Part shown: piece after piece, positions 17,928 through 26,057 of the stretch
Layout of the letters: each line of letters begins with the position of its first letter
Position numbering within the stretch: position 1 is the first letter of the stretch
Source: Patescibacteria group bacterium
Lineage (GTDB): Bacteria > Patescibacteriota > Patescibacteriia > UBA1558 > UBA10009
Assembly: GCA_018817315.1 (NCBI GenBank)
Contig: JAHITV010000004.1
Coordinates: forward strand, 1 to 54,738
Direction: 5' to 3'
DNA: 54,738 nucleotides
Notes under the pieces: model-generated
Databases searched by the model: none
Told to the model about the DNA's origin: nothing
Seen by the model: the letters and a program-made list of their open reading frames with translations, nothing else
Translations under genes and position numbers: made by a program

Positions 17928-19694
17928 TCAGTACTGATTATGTATATCAACGTCAGTATAATAATATTTTAAAATATCATCATAAAGTGCGCCTTGATCA
18001 GCTCGGCGGTAAGCGTCTGTACAAGCCATGCCTACGCCATGACCGTATAAAGTTTCTCCTTGATCATAAGGTGTAGACACAGAGATCAACCAGGGTACGT
18101 CATTATACCAAACTTCCTTAAAACTTCTGGTGCGACCATCACTTCTGGAAAAGTAAGGAGTGATCGCCACTTTATTTTGATATTTGATAATTTGTCCTTC
18201 GGTATCATCAACTGCTTGGATATAATTGGTTAAACGTTCTTCAATGCCATAACCGCGATAAACTTGGTCAAATAAGGAATCAACATGAAAATGCTCATCA
18301 GCATGTTTGGTACTACCATCGGTCACTAAATTGAGTACGCCTTTATTGTAATGATAATAAGCGTAAGTTCTAATAGCTACGGCCATGGCTTTTAGATATT
18401 CTTGCGGAGATAAGTTAGAAACTTCCGCCACACCTTTAACATAATATTCCATGGGCAGTTCATTAATCACCCAGAGTTTGTCGATTTTTTCTGCATAGCG
18501 CAGCTCTAGTTTGTTTCTAAAACGGTTGTCATTAACAGTGGGATTCCAAGCCAGACGATTTTCATAATTTAAAATTTCAAAGACCACATTAGGATCATCA
18601 CTTTCTAAAATTAAATAATTTCTGCCCCGATCATCAATATCAGTACCCGCAACATAATAATGTTGATTAGTAAAATCATAAGTTAAGGTGACTTTTTTGC
18701 CGGCGGAAATTTCAGCAACTAAATTTCCATCACTACGTTTAACTTTAAATTTTCTGTTAGCAGTGATGATAACCGGTTCTGTAGTGGAATATAATCCCAC
18801 TCTAATCATTGGCCCTAAGTCGGTTGATTGAGTTTGCTTAATTGCCGGAAGAGTGTCGGCATCATCAGCTTGTAGCTTTGTTTCACTGTCAGCAATATTT
18901 AAGTTACGAATTTTTTGCCAATATTCATCATTAGCTTTTTGGAGATTTTCTTTTTGTTCAGCGGTAGGAATATGGAAATAGCTTTCATTAGAGATTTTTA
19001 CACCAGAAATTTTTGCAACAGTTTTAGCTTTTAGATCATTACTTACTTCAAAATTAATGGTGGTTTGACTATTATCTATCCAGGAAATGCGCCTGACTAC
19101 TAAAATAAAATTTTCCTCATAAACTCCAATTTTTTTAGGAGCTTTAATGGCAAAACGAAAAGTGCCGGTTTGTCCTGGTTTAATTTCTTTTTCCAATAAT
19201 CTGGCTGGTCTAAAAGCTGTTTCCCAAAAAGAATGTCTTAAATCACTGTGATGCATTAATGGTTCAGCTGTAGCAATAGCAGTGAAATTAAAAATGTCAC
19301 GTTGCCAAGTAACAGTGCCAGTATTTAAATATTTAAGTTGCACAGTCAAACTTTTACCCGGTTGTAGACGAATGGGCTGTCGGGGTTCAATAGAAATTAA
19401 TTTTGCCGTGTATTTTTCTTCTTGATTTACGGTTGCATAAGCTTTAGGGAAAATTTTTAACCAGATTTTTTCTATAAAAGAAAAAGGCTCATCTTTAAGA
19501 TAGCCATTTTCTAATATTTGAGTTGACTGATTTTGTTTTATTTTACCAGTAAATGTTTCTAGGGTTTTTGCTTCAAGCCGTTGAGTCTCTCTAAAAGATT
19601 GGTGAGCCATAGCCATTAATTTGGCTGAAGCTATAACTATAATGAAACAGACAATAATATACAAAAAAGTATGGGATAATTTTTGTTTTTTCAT
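17928..19694 (-). CDS. SpoIID/LytB-domain protein with Nbr1-like domain, membrane-anchored
   Basis: SpoIID-type proteins are lytic transglycosylases or LytB-like enhancers acting on peptidoglycan outside the membrane. A signal-anchor helix is at about 9-28. A beta-rich domain at about 90-220 (YLNTGTVTWQRD, then KPGQTGTFRFAIKAP) looks like an Nbr1/FW-type Ig domain. The SpoIID domain covers about 390-575: YVKGVAEVSNLSPQEYLKAM, AVAIRTYAYYHYNKG, and GHGVGM (about 549-554). In active SpoIID the Glu of the first motif is catalytic; here the motif reads VAEVSNLSP, with Glu present. No sporulation genes are nearby, and CPR do not sporulate, so a cell-wall remodelling role is inferred. Confidence 0.8.
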   Translation of the reverse strand: MKKQKLSHTFLYIIVCFIIVIASAKLMAMAHQSFRETQRLEAKTLETFTGKIKQNQSTQILENGYLKDEPFSFIEKIWLKIFPKAYATVNQEEKYTAKLISIEPRQPIRLQPGKSLTVQLKYLNTGTVTWQRDIFNFTAIATAEPLMHHSDLRHSFWETAFRPARLLEKEIKPGQTGTFRFAIKAPKKIGVYEENFILVVRRISWIDNSQTTINFEVSNDLKAKTVAKISGVKISNESYFHIPTAEQKENLQKANDEYWQKIRNLNIADSETKLQADDADTLPAIKQTQSTDLGPMIRVGLYSTTEPVIITANRKFKVKRSDGNLVAEISAGKKVTLTYDFTNQHYYVAGTDIDDRGRNYLILESDDPNVVFEILNYENRLAWNPTVNDNRFRNKLELRYAEKIDKLWVINELPMEYYVKGVAEVSNLSPQEYLKAMAVAIRTYAYYHYNKGVLNLVTDGSTKHADEHFHVDSLFDQVYRGYGIEERLTNYIQAVDDTEGQIIKYQNKVAITPYFSRSDGRTRSFKEVWYNDVPWLISVSTPYDQGETLYGHGVGMACTDAYRRADQGALYDDILKYYYTDVDIHNQY

Positions 19695-19797
19695 TTTTGT
19701 TTTTGTTTTTCAGCAAGTTCAAAATAAGTTTTTTTGATCTACACCGCGATTTTTTATTTTCTACTGTTAGTTTAGCATAAAAAAACGTTTTTGTCAA

Positions 19798-20865
19798 TCA
19801 CTTATTAAACAAAAAATATACTACATCACCGTCTTTCATTTCATAATCCTTACCTTCAGTTCTGATAAAGCCCTTTTCTTTGGCTTTGGCTTCACCGCCG
19901 TTATCAATTAGATTTTTCCAGTTAATAATTTCGGCTTTGATAAAACCCTTTTCAAAATCAGTATGAATTTTGCCGGCCGCTTGAGGCGCTTTTGTTCTTT
20001 GAATAATTGTCCAAGCATGAGTTTCTTTAGGACCAGCAGTAAAAAAGGAAATTAAATTTAGAAGTTTGTAGGATTCCACAATCAATTTGTCCAAACCAGT
20101 TTGTGCTATGCTTAGTTGTTTTAGATATTCTCGTTCTTCATTATCGTTTAGAGAAGCTAATTCCGCCTCTAATTTAGCGCAAACGGCGATTGAGGGTTGT
20201 TTAAAAAATTCTTTTTTATTTTTGGATTCATCTTCCGAAACATTATAAACATAAAGAATTGGTTTATAAGTCAGGAGGTTTAATTCTTTAACAAAATGTA
20301 AATCATCTTCATTAATTACTGCTTGATAGGCAAAATTTTCCTTGGCTAAAGTTTCTTTAATTTTTCTTAAAACGGCAATATTTACTAGAGGTTTTTTATC
20401 AGTTATCCCTTTGGTTTGTTTTTCCAAATTTTCTAAACGTTTACTGACTATTTCCAAATCAGCAAGAATTAATTCCAGGTTAATCGTCTTGATATCATCC
20501 TCGGGATCAATTTTGCTGGTGACATGGACAACGTTTTCGTCTTTAAAATCCCTGACCACTTCAACAATGGCGTCAACTTCGCGGATATGCGACAAAAATT
20601 TATTGCCCAAACCATCGCCTTGACTAGCGCCTTTGACTAAGCCGGCAATATCAACAAACTTAATGGTTGTTGGCACAACTTTAGTAGAATTATAAATCTT
20701 TGCCAGTTTTTCTAAACGTTCATCAGGAACAGCTACCATCCCGACATTGGGTTCAATAGTACAAAAAGGATAATTAGAAGCATCTACCTGTTTTTTGGTT
20801 AAGGCAGTAAAGAGTGTACTTTTACCAACATTAGGCAAACCGACTATACCAAGGGAAAACGACAT
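19798..20865 (-). CDS. ychF: Redox-regulated ATPase/GTPase YchF
   Basis: Obg-family P-loop protein, ribosome-associated, that prefers ATP over GTP in studied members. G1 GLPNVGKST (9-17), the family segment YPFCTIEPNVGMVAVPDERL (33-52), G3 FVDIAGLVKGASQGDGLGN (70-88), then the helical domain and a C-terminal TGS domain (FFTAGPKETHAWTI to GDVVYFLFN). At 355 aa it is complete. It is transcribed leftward, divergent from 20962. Confidence 0.95.
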   Translation of the reverse strand: MSFSLGIVGLPNVGKSTLFTALTKKQVDASNYPFCTIEPNVGMVAVPDERLEKLAKIYNSTKVVPTTIKFVDIAGLVKGASQGDGLGNKFLSHIREVDAIVEVVRDFKDENVVHVTSKIDPEDDIKTINLELILADLEIVSKRLENLEKQTKGITDKKPLVNIAVLRKIKETLAKENFAYQAVINEDDLHFVKELNLLTYKPILYVYNVSEDESKNKKEFFKQPSIAVCAKLEAELASLNDNEEREYLKQLSIAQTGLDKLIVESYKLLNLISFFTAGPKETHAWTIIQRTKAPQAAGKIHTDFEKGFIKAEIINWKNLIDNGGEAKAKEKGFIRTEGKDYEMKDGDVVYFLFNK

Positions 20866-20912
20866 AATTTATATTTAATCTAATTAACAGATTTTAGCAT
20901 TTTTTTATTAGC

Positions 20913-20940
20913 TTGACAAAGTTAAGCTTCATTATATAGT
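20913..20940 (+). promoter_or_regulatory. Promoter for the translation-factor-like gene
   Basis: TTGACA (20913-20918), 16-base spacer, TATAGT (20935-20940), within the ychF divergent region. Leader about 15 nt. Confidence 0.7.
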
Positions 20941-20961
20941 TAAGATATAAGCTAATAATTT

Positions 20962-21219
20962 ATGCCAGAAGAATTAATAGGTAAAGTTACTCATTACTTT
21001 GATAAGATTGGGGTAGCGGTGATAAAAGTAGAAAAAGGCACGGTGGCAATTGGTGATAAGCTTCATTTTTTGCATGGCGAAAGAGATTTTCAGCAAACCG
21101 TGGATTCTTTGGAAGTTGAAAAAGAGTCGGTAGAAAAAATTAAGAAAGGTAAAGAAGGTGGAATGAAAGTTGATGAAGAGGTTAAAAAGGGCGACGAGAT
21201 TTATAAAGTTAGTGAGTAA
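20962..21219 (+). CDS. Translation elongation factor-like protein (EF-Tu domain II fold)
   Basis: 85-aa stand-alone beta-barrel resembling domain II of EF-Tu/IF2: IGKVTHYFDKIGVAVIKVEK, GTVAIGDKLHFL and the end MKVDEEVKKGDEIYKV follow the barrel pattern. Such small proteins recur in CPR and archaea and resemble the C-terminal domain of U32 peptidases. No GTPase domain is present, so it cannot be a factor alone; a tRNA or ribosome-binding role is inference. It has its own promoter and a short leader. Confidence 0.75.
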   Translation: MPEELIGKVTHYFDKIGVAVIKVEKGTVAIGDKLHFLHGERDFQQTVDSLEVEKESVEKIKKGKEGGMKVDEEVKKGDEIYKVSE

Positions 21220-21301
21220 GGTTGCTAAAATTTACCCAAACCCGTTAGTTTAGGACAGAAACCAATTTTTTAGTTTACAGTTTTTTAAGCTGATTTTTTT
21301 G

Positions 21302-21329
21302 TTGCTTTTTAAACTTGGACTGTTATAAT
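21302..21329 (+). promoter_or_regulatory. Promoter for the translin-family gene
   Basis: TTGCTT (21302-21307), 16-base spacer, TATAAT (21324-21329). Leader about 40 nt to the ATG at 21374. Confidence 0.65.
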
Positions 21330-21373
21330 ACAGATTACTAAAATAACCTAATCATCTTATTAATCTATTTATT

Positions 21374-21946
21374 ATGATGAAAAAAGATTTTTTTTCTAAA
21401 ATCAAAAAAGATTTAGAGCTTTATCAAAAAGAACGCGGAGAAATTATTAATAAGTCGCGCTCAATTCTTCAGAATTCCAAAACAGCCATTTTTGCTTTGC
21501 ATCGTCAGGATATAAAACAGGCAACAAACAATCTAAAGCAGGCCGAAAAGTTACTGAAAGAATTAAACAAGACTTATAACAAAGGCAATCGTTTAAGATT
21601 TGAAGGCAGTTATAAAGCAGCTGTTGAAGAATATGTAGAAGCTAAGACTTTTAATCAGGTTCTTTTGGGCAAAGACCTTAATCAGTTAAACATTGAATCA
21701 ATTGGTCCAGAAGAATATATCAGCGGTTTGGCTGATTTAACTGGTGAATTAGTACGTCAAGCAGTTTTGCAAGCCACAGCCGGTAATTATAAAGTTCTGG
21801 GGAAATATAAACTTATCTGTGAGGAGATTACTGCCTTTTTATTAACTTTATATTTAAGCGGTCCTTGCCGACAGAAGTTTGATGAAGCTAAACGCAATCT
21901 TAAGCGTTTGGAGCAGATTATTTACGAAGTGAAATTAAGAGGATGA
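21374..21946 (+). CDS. Translin-family protein, TRAX-like
   Basis: All-helical RNA/ssDNA-binding protein of the translin/TRAX family; in eukaryotes TRAX is the RNase subunit of C3PO. Family signatures: helix 1 RGEIINKSRSI with IFALHRQD (about 39-46), EEYVEAKTF (85-93), the strongest motif YISGLADLTGELVRQAV (115-131), and a C-terminal helix ending RLEQIIYEVKLRG. Human TRAX ends in a very similar ENACYALKVRG, and its acidic active-site residues sit in the EYVEA and GVADLTGEL segments, both kept here (E86, E89, D121, E125). So it looks TRAX-like and possibly nuclease-competent. At 190 aa it is close to archaeal translin size. Own promoter; a 44-aa gene and a helicase follow. Confidence 0.8.
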   Translation: MMKKDFFSKIKKDLELYQKERGEIINKSRSILQNSKTAIFALHRQDIKQATNNLKQAEKLLKELNKTYNKGNRLRFEGSYKAAVEEYVEAKTFNQVLLGKDLNQLNIESIGPEEYISGLADLTGELVRQAVLQATAGNYKVLGKYKLICEEITAFLLTLYLSGPCRQKFDEAKRNLKRLEQIIYEVKLRG

Positions 21947-21955
21947 ATTGACTTT

Positions 21956-21980
21956 CAGCTGATAGCCTAGCTATCAGCTG
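21956..21980. repeat. REP-like palindrome, AGCTGATAGC family, copy 2
   Basis: Perfect arms CAGCTGATAGC / GCTATCAGCTG around CTA, ten bases after the translin-like gene. It differs from copy 1 (15831-15853) mainly at the centre. Location between co-oriented genes and lack of a T-run resemble copy 1. Confidence 0.75.
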
Positions 21981-21997
21981 CCAGTGTATGAGTATTT

Positions 21998-22132
21998 ATG
22001 AAAAAAAGAAGATTACCAAAATCAGTCAGGAAATATATTAGGAGTAATAAGGCGGAAATTCGCCGGACTTTTAGTAATGAAGAGGAAATTGAACAAAAAA
22101 TTGAGGAATTAATTTCAAAATTTATTAAATAA
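21998..22132 (+). CDS. Small basic/charged protein (44 aa)
   Basis: Short frame MKKRRLPKSVRKYIRSNKAE followed by IRRTFSNEEEIEQKIEELI and SKFIK. The N-terminal half is strongly basic and the C-terminal half is an amphipathic helix with alternating Glu/Ile/Leu. It fills the gap between the translin-like gene and uvrD, with 24 bases to the latter, consistent with an operon. The composition resembles small nucleic-acid-binding or ribosome-associated proteins, but nothing specific is recognised. Confidence 0.6.
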   Translation: MKKRRLPKSVRKYIRSNKAEIRRTFSNEEEIEQKIEELISKFIK

Positions 22133-22156
22133 TCCAGGAAAATTTTTTAAGAAGAT

Positions 22157-24202
22157 ATGGCCAAAGTTTTTGTTTTAAAGCCGCAAGAAATTAAAAAAGA
22201 TTTGGAAGTTGATTATGCTAAAGAGTTAAATAAAGAACAGTATCAGGTCGCTACTACTGCCGAGGGGCCTTGTTTGGTTTTAGCCGGTGCCGGTAGCGGT
22301 AAGACCAGAACCATTGTTTTTCGGGTGGCATATTTAATAGAAAGAGGTGTAAGCCCAGAGAATATTTTATTGGTGACTTTCACTAATAAAGCTGCTAAAG
22401 AAATGCTTTCCAGGGTAGCTAAATTATTAGGCAAGCATCCTGAAAAATTATGGGGAGGCACTTTTCATCATATTGGCAACAGAATTTTAAGAAAATATGC
22501 TAAACTTTTAGGTTATCAGTCAAACTTTACTATTTTAGATGAAGAAGACAGTAAAGGTTTATTGAATATTTGTCTTCAAGAGATGAATATTGATGTTAAA
22601 CAACGCCGTTTTCCTTCAGCCGCTGTGTTAAAGGATTTAATCAGCTTTAGTAAAAATGCCAATCAAAAATTGATTGAAGTGTTGGAAATAAAGCATCCTC
22701 ATTGGCTTGAGCTTGAAGATAAGATCAGGGGAATTGCTCGTCTTTATGAAAGAAAGAAAAAGACCAACAACGCCATGGATTTTGATGACTTATTGGTTAA
22801 CTGGTTAAAATTATTAAAAGAAAATCCAACTGTCAAAGAGAGATTGGCAACTCAATTTCAATATATTTTAGTAGATGAATATCAGGACACTAATTATCTT
22901 CAGGCCAAAATCATCCGCGAACTTTCTTATATTCATCATAATGTTTTAGTGGTAGGCGATGATGCTCAAAGTATTTATTCTTTTCGGGCAGCTGATATTG
23001 ATAATATTTTAAATTTTCCCAAGACTTTTCCTCAAACCAGAATTTTTAAACTGGAAACCAATTATCGTTCTACTCCTCAAATTCTGAACGTTGCCAATGA
23101 AGTTATTAAGTATAATGTTAGACAATACCCTAAACTGCTGCAGCCGCAAGTTAATAGTTTTGTTAAACCTAATTTAGTCTCTTCAATTTCTCCTAGCCAG
23201 GAAGCAGAATTTGTTAGCCAGATGATTTTACAGCTTAGAGACGAAGGAGTTCCTTTAGATAAAATGGCAGTGCTTTTTCGGGCAACTTTTCATTCCCAGG
23301 AATTAGAGTTTGCCTTAACTCAAAAAGACATTCCTTATGAATACCGTGGCGGCTTAAGATTTTTTGAGCGGGCACACATTAAAGATGCCATTGCCTATTT
23401 AAGGGTTATTAATAACCCTAAAGATGAAGTAGCTTGGTTAAGAATTTTAAATCAGCAGCAAGGTATTGGCAATCAAACTGCTGTTCGAATTTTCCAACGT
23501 TTAAAAAATATTAATTGTATTGTTAAATGTTTTGACCAGGATTTTTCTGATATTTTAACCAGTAGATCAAAAGTCGGCTGGGACAGTTTAGTCAACATTT
23601 TTCTTAAAGATCTTAAAATTAGAACTTTAAAAGATTTAGCTGATTCTGCCGGTCTGATCAATGATTTAATAAAGTCAGATTACCAAAATTATCTGGAAGC
23701 AGTTTATTCTAACTGGCAGGAAAGATTGCAGGATTTAGAACAATTAGCCAGGTTTTCTGAAAGTTATAAGGATGTAAATTCATTTTTATCAGAAATTACT
23801 TTACAGGAAGTTTTTGCTGTAGAGCGAGCTAATCCTAATAATCAAGAAAAGGAAAGATTAGTGCTTTCCACTATTCATCAGGCCAAGGGTTTGGAATGGG
23901 AAGTGGTTTTTATTATTAACTTGGTTGATTCAGCTTTTCCTCATACTAAAGCTTTGGCAGAAGAAAACGGCTTAGAAGAGGAGCGCCGTTTGTTTTATGT
24001 AGCTATTACCAGAGCCAAAAAGCAGTTGTTTTTCAGTTATCCTTTAACTGACAGTTATGTCGGCAGATATTTAAATATTCCTTCTTCATTTTTACAGGAA
24101 ATTCCAGAGGAATTAATGGAAGAAGTAAAGCTGGTTGAAAATGGAATTAATGGTTTTAATCATTTAAATGACGGAGATATTCAATATTTACCGGAAGTTT
24201 AA
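22157..24202 (+). CDS. uvrD: UvrD/PcrA/Rep-type superfamily 1 DNA helicase
   Basis: 3'-5' DNA helicase for repair and replication restart. Q-motif LNKEQYQVATT (24-34), Walker A GAGSGKT (44-50), TFTNKAAKEM (75-84), Walker B VDEYQDTNYLQ (about 238-248), motif III GDDAQSIYSFRAAD, motif IV ETNYRSTPQIL, motif V STIHQAKGLEWEVVFI and motif VI EERRLFYVAITRAKK. At 681 aa it is somewhat shorter than E. coli UvrD (720) and lacks the C-terminal tail. Whether it is PcrA-, UvrD- or Rep-like cannot be told from sequence alone. Terminator follows at 24224. Confidence 0.93.
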   Translation: MAKVFVLKPQEIKKDLEVDYAKELNKEQYQVATTAEGPCLVLAGAGSGKTRTIVFRVAYLIERGVSPENILLVTFTNKAAKEMLSRVAKLLGKHPEKLWGGTFHHIGNRILRKYAKLLGYQSNFTILDEEDSKGLLNICLQEMNIDVKQRRFPSAAVLKDLISFSKNANQKLIEVLEIKHPHWLELEDKIRGIARLYERKKKTNNAMDFDDLLVNWLKLLKENPTVKERLATQFQYILVDEYQDTNYLQAKIIRELSYIHHNVLVVGDDAQSIYSFRAADIDNILNFPKTFPQTRIFKLETNYRSTPQILNVANEVIKYNVRQYPKLLQPQVNSFVKPNLVSSISPSQEAEFVSQMILQLRDEGVPLDKMAVLFRATFHSQELEFALTQKDIPYEYRGGLRFFERAHIKDAIAYLRVINNPKDEVAWLRILNQQQGIGNQTAVRIFQRLKNINCIVKCFDQDFSDILTSRSKVGWDSLVNIFLKDLKIRTLKDLADSAGLINDLIKSDYQNYLEAVYSNWQERLQDLEQLARFSESYKDVNSFLSEITLQEVFAVERANPNNQEKERLVLSTIHQAKGLEWEVVFIINLVDSAFPHTKALAEENGLEEERRLFYVAITRAKKQLFFSYPLTDSYVGRYLNIPSSFLQEIPEELMEEVKLVENGINGFNHLNDGDIQYLPEV

Positions 24203-24223
24203 ATAATTTAAAGAATAAAAATA

Positions 24224-24252
24224 CACCACCAAAATAATAGGTGGTGCTTTGT
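24224..24252 (+). terminator. Terminator after uvrD
   Basis: Stem CACCACC / GGTGGTG with a 9-base A/T loop, then CTTTGTAATAATTTTT. It separates uvrD from the leftward gene at 24291. Confidence 0.7.
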
Positions 24253-24290
24253 AATAATTTTTGTGTGCCTTAAATATCAGCGGCGATCCG

Positions 24291-24689
24291 TCAAAATTCT
24301 TTTTTAACCAACTTTTGCATAGTTAATACACGACCTGCCAGGGTACCGCGTTCTGAAAGCCAGGCTTCAATTATTGTCGGATTCTTTCGGGCTAAGCGAA
24401 GATATCGTTTGACTGTGTTTTTGGAAAGACCATAAAGTCTTGCTGTTGCTCTGATGCCTCTGTTGTCCAATAAGCTTCGGTAAATGTCTTCAATGGTGTC
24501 CCAGTCAAAGCGGCTATCCCAGAAAGGAGTGCCTTTTAACTCACTGAAAGTTTTGTTGCAGGTTTTGCAGACAAGTAGGCGTACGTGTTTCTGTCCATAC
24601 TGGGCATACAAAGCAATGTTACCAGCATTAAGGCGGCTAAAATCCGGACAAGTAGGATTGAGGCAGGCAAAATTTTCAAATTCCGACAT
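24291..24689 (-). CDS. IS1-type zinc-ribbon/HTH protein without catalytic domain
   Basis: The start at 24689 is chosen over an upstream in-frame ATG (24800) because GTGAGGT, an SD, sits 8 bases before it and the family domain begins here. The 132-aa protein has a zinc ribbon (ACLNPTCPDF, then LLVCKTCNKTF, with TPFWDSR), followed by a helix-turn-helix (RGIRATARLYGLSKNTVKRYLRLARK). This is the arrangement of InsA-like and related transposase N-terminal domains. The DDE domain is absent and no terminal inverted repeats are seen, so it is either a solo DNA-binding protein or a remnant. Base composition looks richer in G+C than its neighbours. Confidence 0.7.
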   Translation of the reverse strand: MSEFENFACLNPTCPDFSRLNAGNIALYAQYGQKHVRLLVCKTCNKTFSELKGTPFWDSRFDWDTIEDIYRSLLDNRGIRATARLYGLSKNTVKRYLRLARKNPTIIEAWLSERGTLAGRVLTMQKLVKKEF

Positions 24690-24745
24690 GGTAAACCTCA
24701 CGGTTAGGGTATTTTTGTTGAGTGTTTTTAAGGACAAGAAGTTGT

Positions 24746-24773
24746 ATTTTAGCAGATTATAAAAATTAGTCAA
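24746..24773 (-). promoter_or_regulatory. Promoter for the zinc-ribbon/HTH gene
   Basis: Read leftward: TTGACT (24773-24768), 16-base spacer, TAAAAT (24751-24746). The leader of about 50 nt contains the SD that supports the start at 24689. Confidence 0.65.
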
Positions 24774-24878
24774 CTCAGTTTTTCCTGTCAGTTTAGTCAA
24801 ATTAATAAATATGTATTTTTGTCATATTTTATGTTAAAATAGAAGAACTTATGTTTTTAGATTTACACTTTTTATATT

Positions 24879-25658
24879 ATGGAAGATAATAAATTGGTTT
24901 TGGATTTAGAGACAAAAAAAACTTTTGAAGAGGTAGGCGGGGATCATAATAAGGAGCAGTTAGGAGTTTCTTTGGTCGGGGTTTATTCTTATCAAAAAGA
25001 TCAGTTTAAATCTTTTCGCGAAGAGGAATTCAAAGAGTTGGGCGAGTGGCTAAAAAAAGCTTCTTTAATCATCGGCTTTAACAGTAAAAGTTTTGACTTT
25101 ACAGTTTTGCAGCCATATTTTAAATTTAAGTTAGCTAAACTTCCTCATCTGGATATTTTAGAGGAAATTTATCATGCTTTAGGCCATCGTTTAAAACTGG
25201 AAAGCGTGGTTCAATGCACTTTAGGTGAAGGCAAATCTGGTTCGGGTTTAGATGCTGTTTGGTATTATAAAAATAATGAATGGGAAAATTTGGAAAAATA
25301 TTGTTTAGATGATGTGAGGATTACTCGTGATTTATATGAATATGGCAAACAACACGGACATATTTGGTATGAAAAGATGGGTGATCGTGTTTCTATACCA
25401 GTACGTTGGGGTAATGGAACATCCATTAAAGATCAGGTATTAGATGCTTATAGAAACGGCGAACAGATTGAGATTGAATATTTAAAAGCAGGTTTTGAAG
25501 AGCGCAGTGTGAGAAAGATAGACATTAAAATTATTAAAAATAATCAGGTTCATGCTTTTTGCCATTTAAAGCAGACCAGCAGAATTTTTAACATTGATAA
25601 GATAATAACCGTTAAATCTTTGGGTAAGCAGGATAATTGGCAGTCAAAATTATTTTAA
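24879..25658 (+). CDS. DEDD-type 3'-5' exonuclease domain fused to a WYL domain
   Basis: Residues 1-155 have the RNase H-like exonuclease pattern: motif I LVLDLETKK (D9, E11), motif II IIGFNSKSFDF (N68, D73), motif III KYCLDDVRITRDLYEYG (Y141, D145), i.e. DEDDy-like, as in YprB/PolB-type exonucleases. Residues ~181-248 match a WYL domain: KDQVLDAYRNGEQIEIEYLK, then FEERSVRKIDI, and HAFCHLKQTSRIFNIDKIITV, where a typical WYL has HL...RTFRLDRI. WYL domains bind nucleic acid or nucleotide ligands and often regulate defence and repair genes. The fusion would give a ligand-gated nuclease (inference). It starts a small unit with the lipoprotein and cutA. Confidence 0.72.
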   Translation: MEDNKLVLDLETKKTFEEVGGDHNKEQLGVSLVGVYSYQKDQFKSFREEEFKELGEWLKKASLIIGFNSKSFDFTVLQPYFKFKLAKLPHLDILEEIYHALGHRLKLESVVQCTLGEGKSGSGLDAVWYYKNNEWENLEKYCLDDVRITRDLYEYGKQHGHIWYEKMGDRVSIPVRWGNGTSIKDQVLDAYRNGEQIEIEYLKAGFEERSVRKIDIKIIKNNQVHAFCHLKQTSRIFNIDKIITVKSLGKQDNWQSKLF

Positions 25659-25667
25659 TATTTTTTT

Positions 25668-26057
25668 ATGAAAGGCAAATTAGTCATTTTAATATTAATT
25701 TTTACGGTAATAATTGTTGGCGGCTGTGCCCCCTCTAATGATCAACAAAACAAGATAGATGTTTCCAAGTTGAATATGGATTTAGAAAGGCAGATTGCCT
25801 TGACTAAGGCGCAGATTTTATTTAATCAAGCCAAAGCAGATGATCTGGATATGTCACAGGGTCCTTGTCTTTCCAATGAGCTTTATGGTAATCCTGAATA
25901 TCCGGAAACAATGTGGGTTTTGGATATTGCCCATAATCCTCGCCAAGAAATTGATAATTTACCAGAAAATCAATGTAGTGCTTTTAGGGAAGGTAAAGCT
26001 AAACATTTTATTGAAATGGATACTGACGGAGAAATTATTAAAATTTATCAAGAATGA
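25668..26057 (+). CDS. Lipoprotein of unknown function
   Basis: 129-aa protein with a lipoprotein signal peptide: Lys at 3-5, hydrophobic VILILIFTVIIVGG, lipobox VGGC with Cys20 to be lipidated. The mature part has DDLDMSQGPCLSNEL and NLPENQCSAF, so two Cys that may form a disulfide; the segment YPETMWVLDIAHNPRQEID and the end HFIEMDTDGEIIKIYQ look like a small beta domain. No known family is recognised. Its stop overlaps the cutA start by 4 bases (ATGA), showing translational coupling. Confidence 0.7.
   Translation: MKGKLVILILIFTVIIVGGCAPSNDQQNKIDVSKLNMDLERQIALTKAQILFNQAKADDLDMSQGPCLSNELYGNPEYPETMWVLDIAHNPRQEIDNLPENQCSAFREGKAKHFIEMDTDGEIIKIYQE

Noticed and set aside
24690-24800. Longer start for the zinc-ribbon/HTH gene (ATG at 24800)
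   Set aside because: The extra 37 residues have no domain features and overlap the promoter; the inner ATG has an SD.
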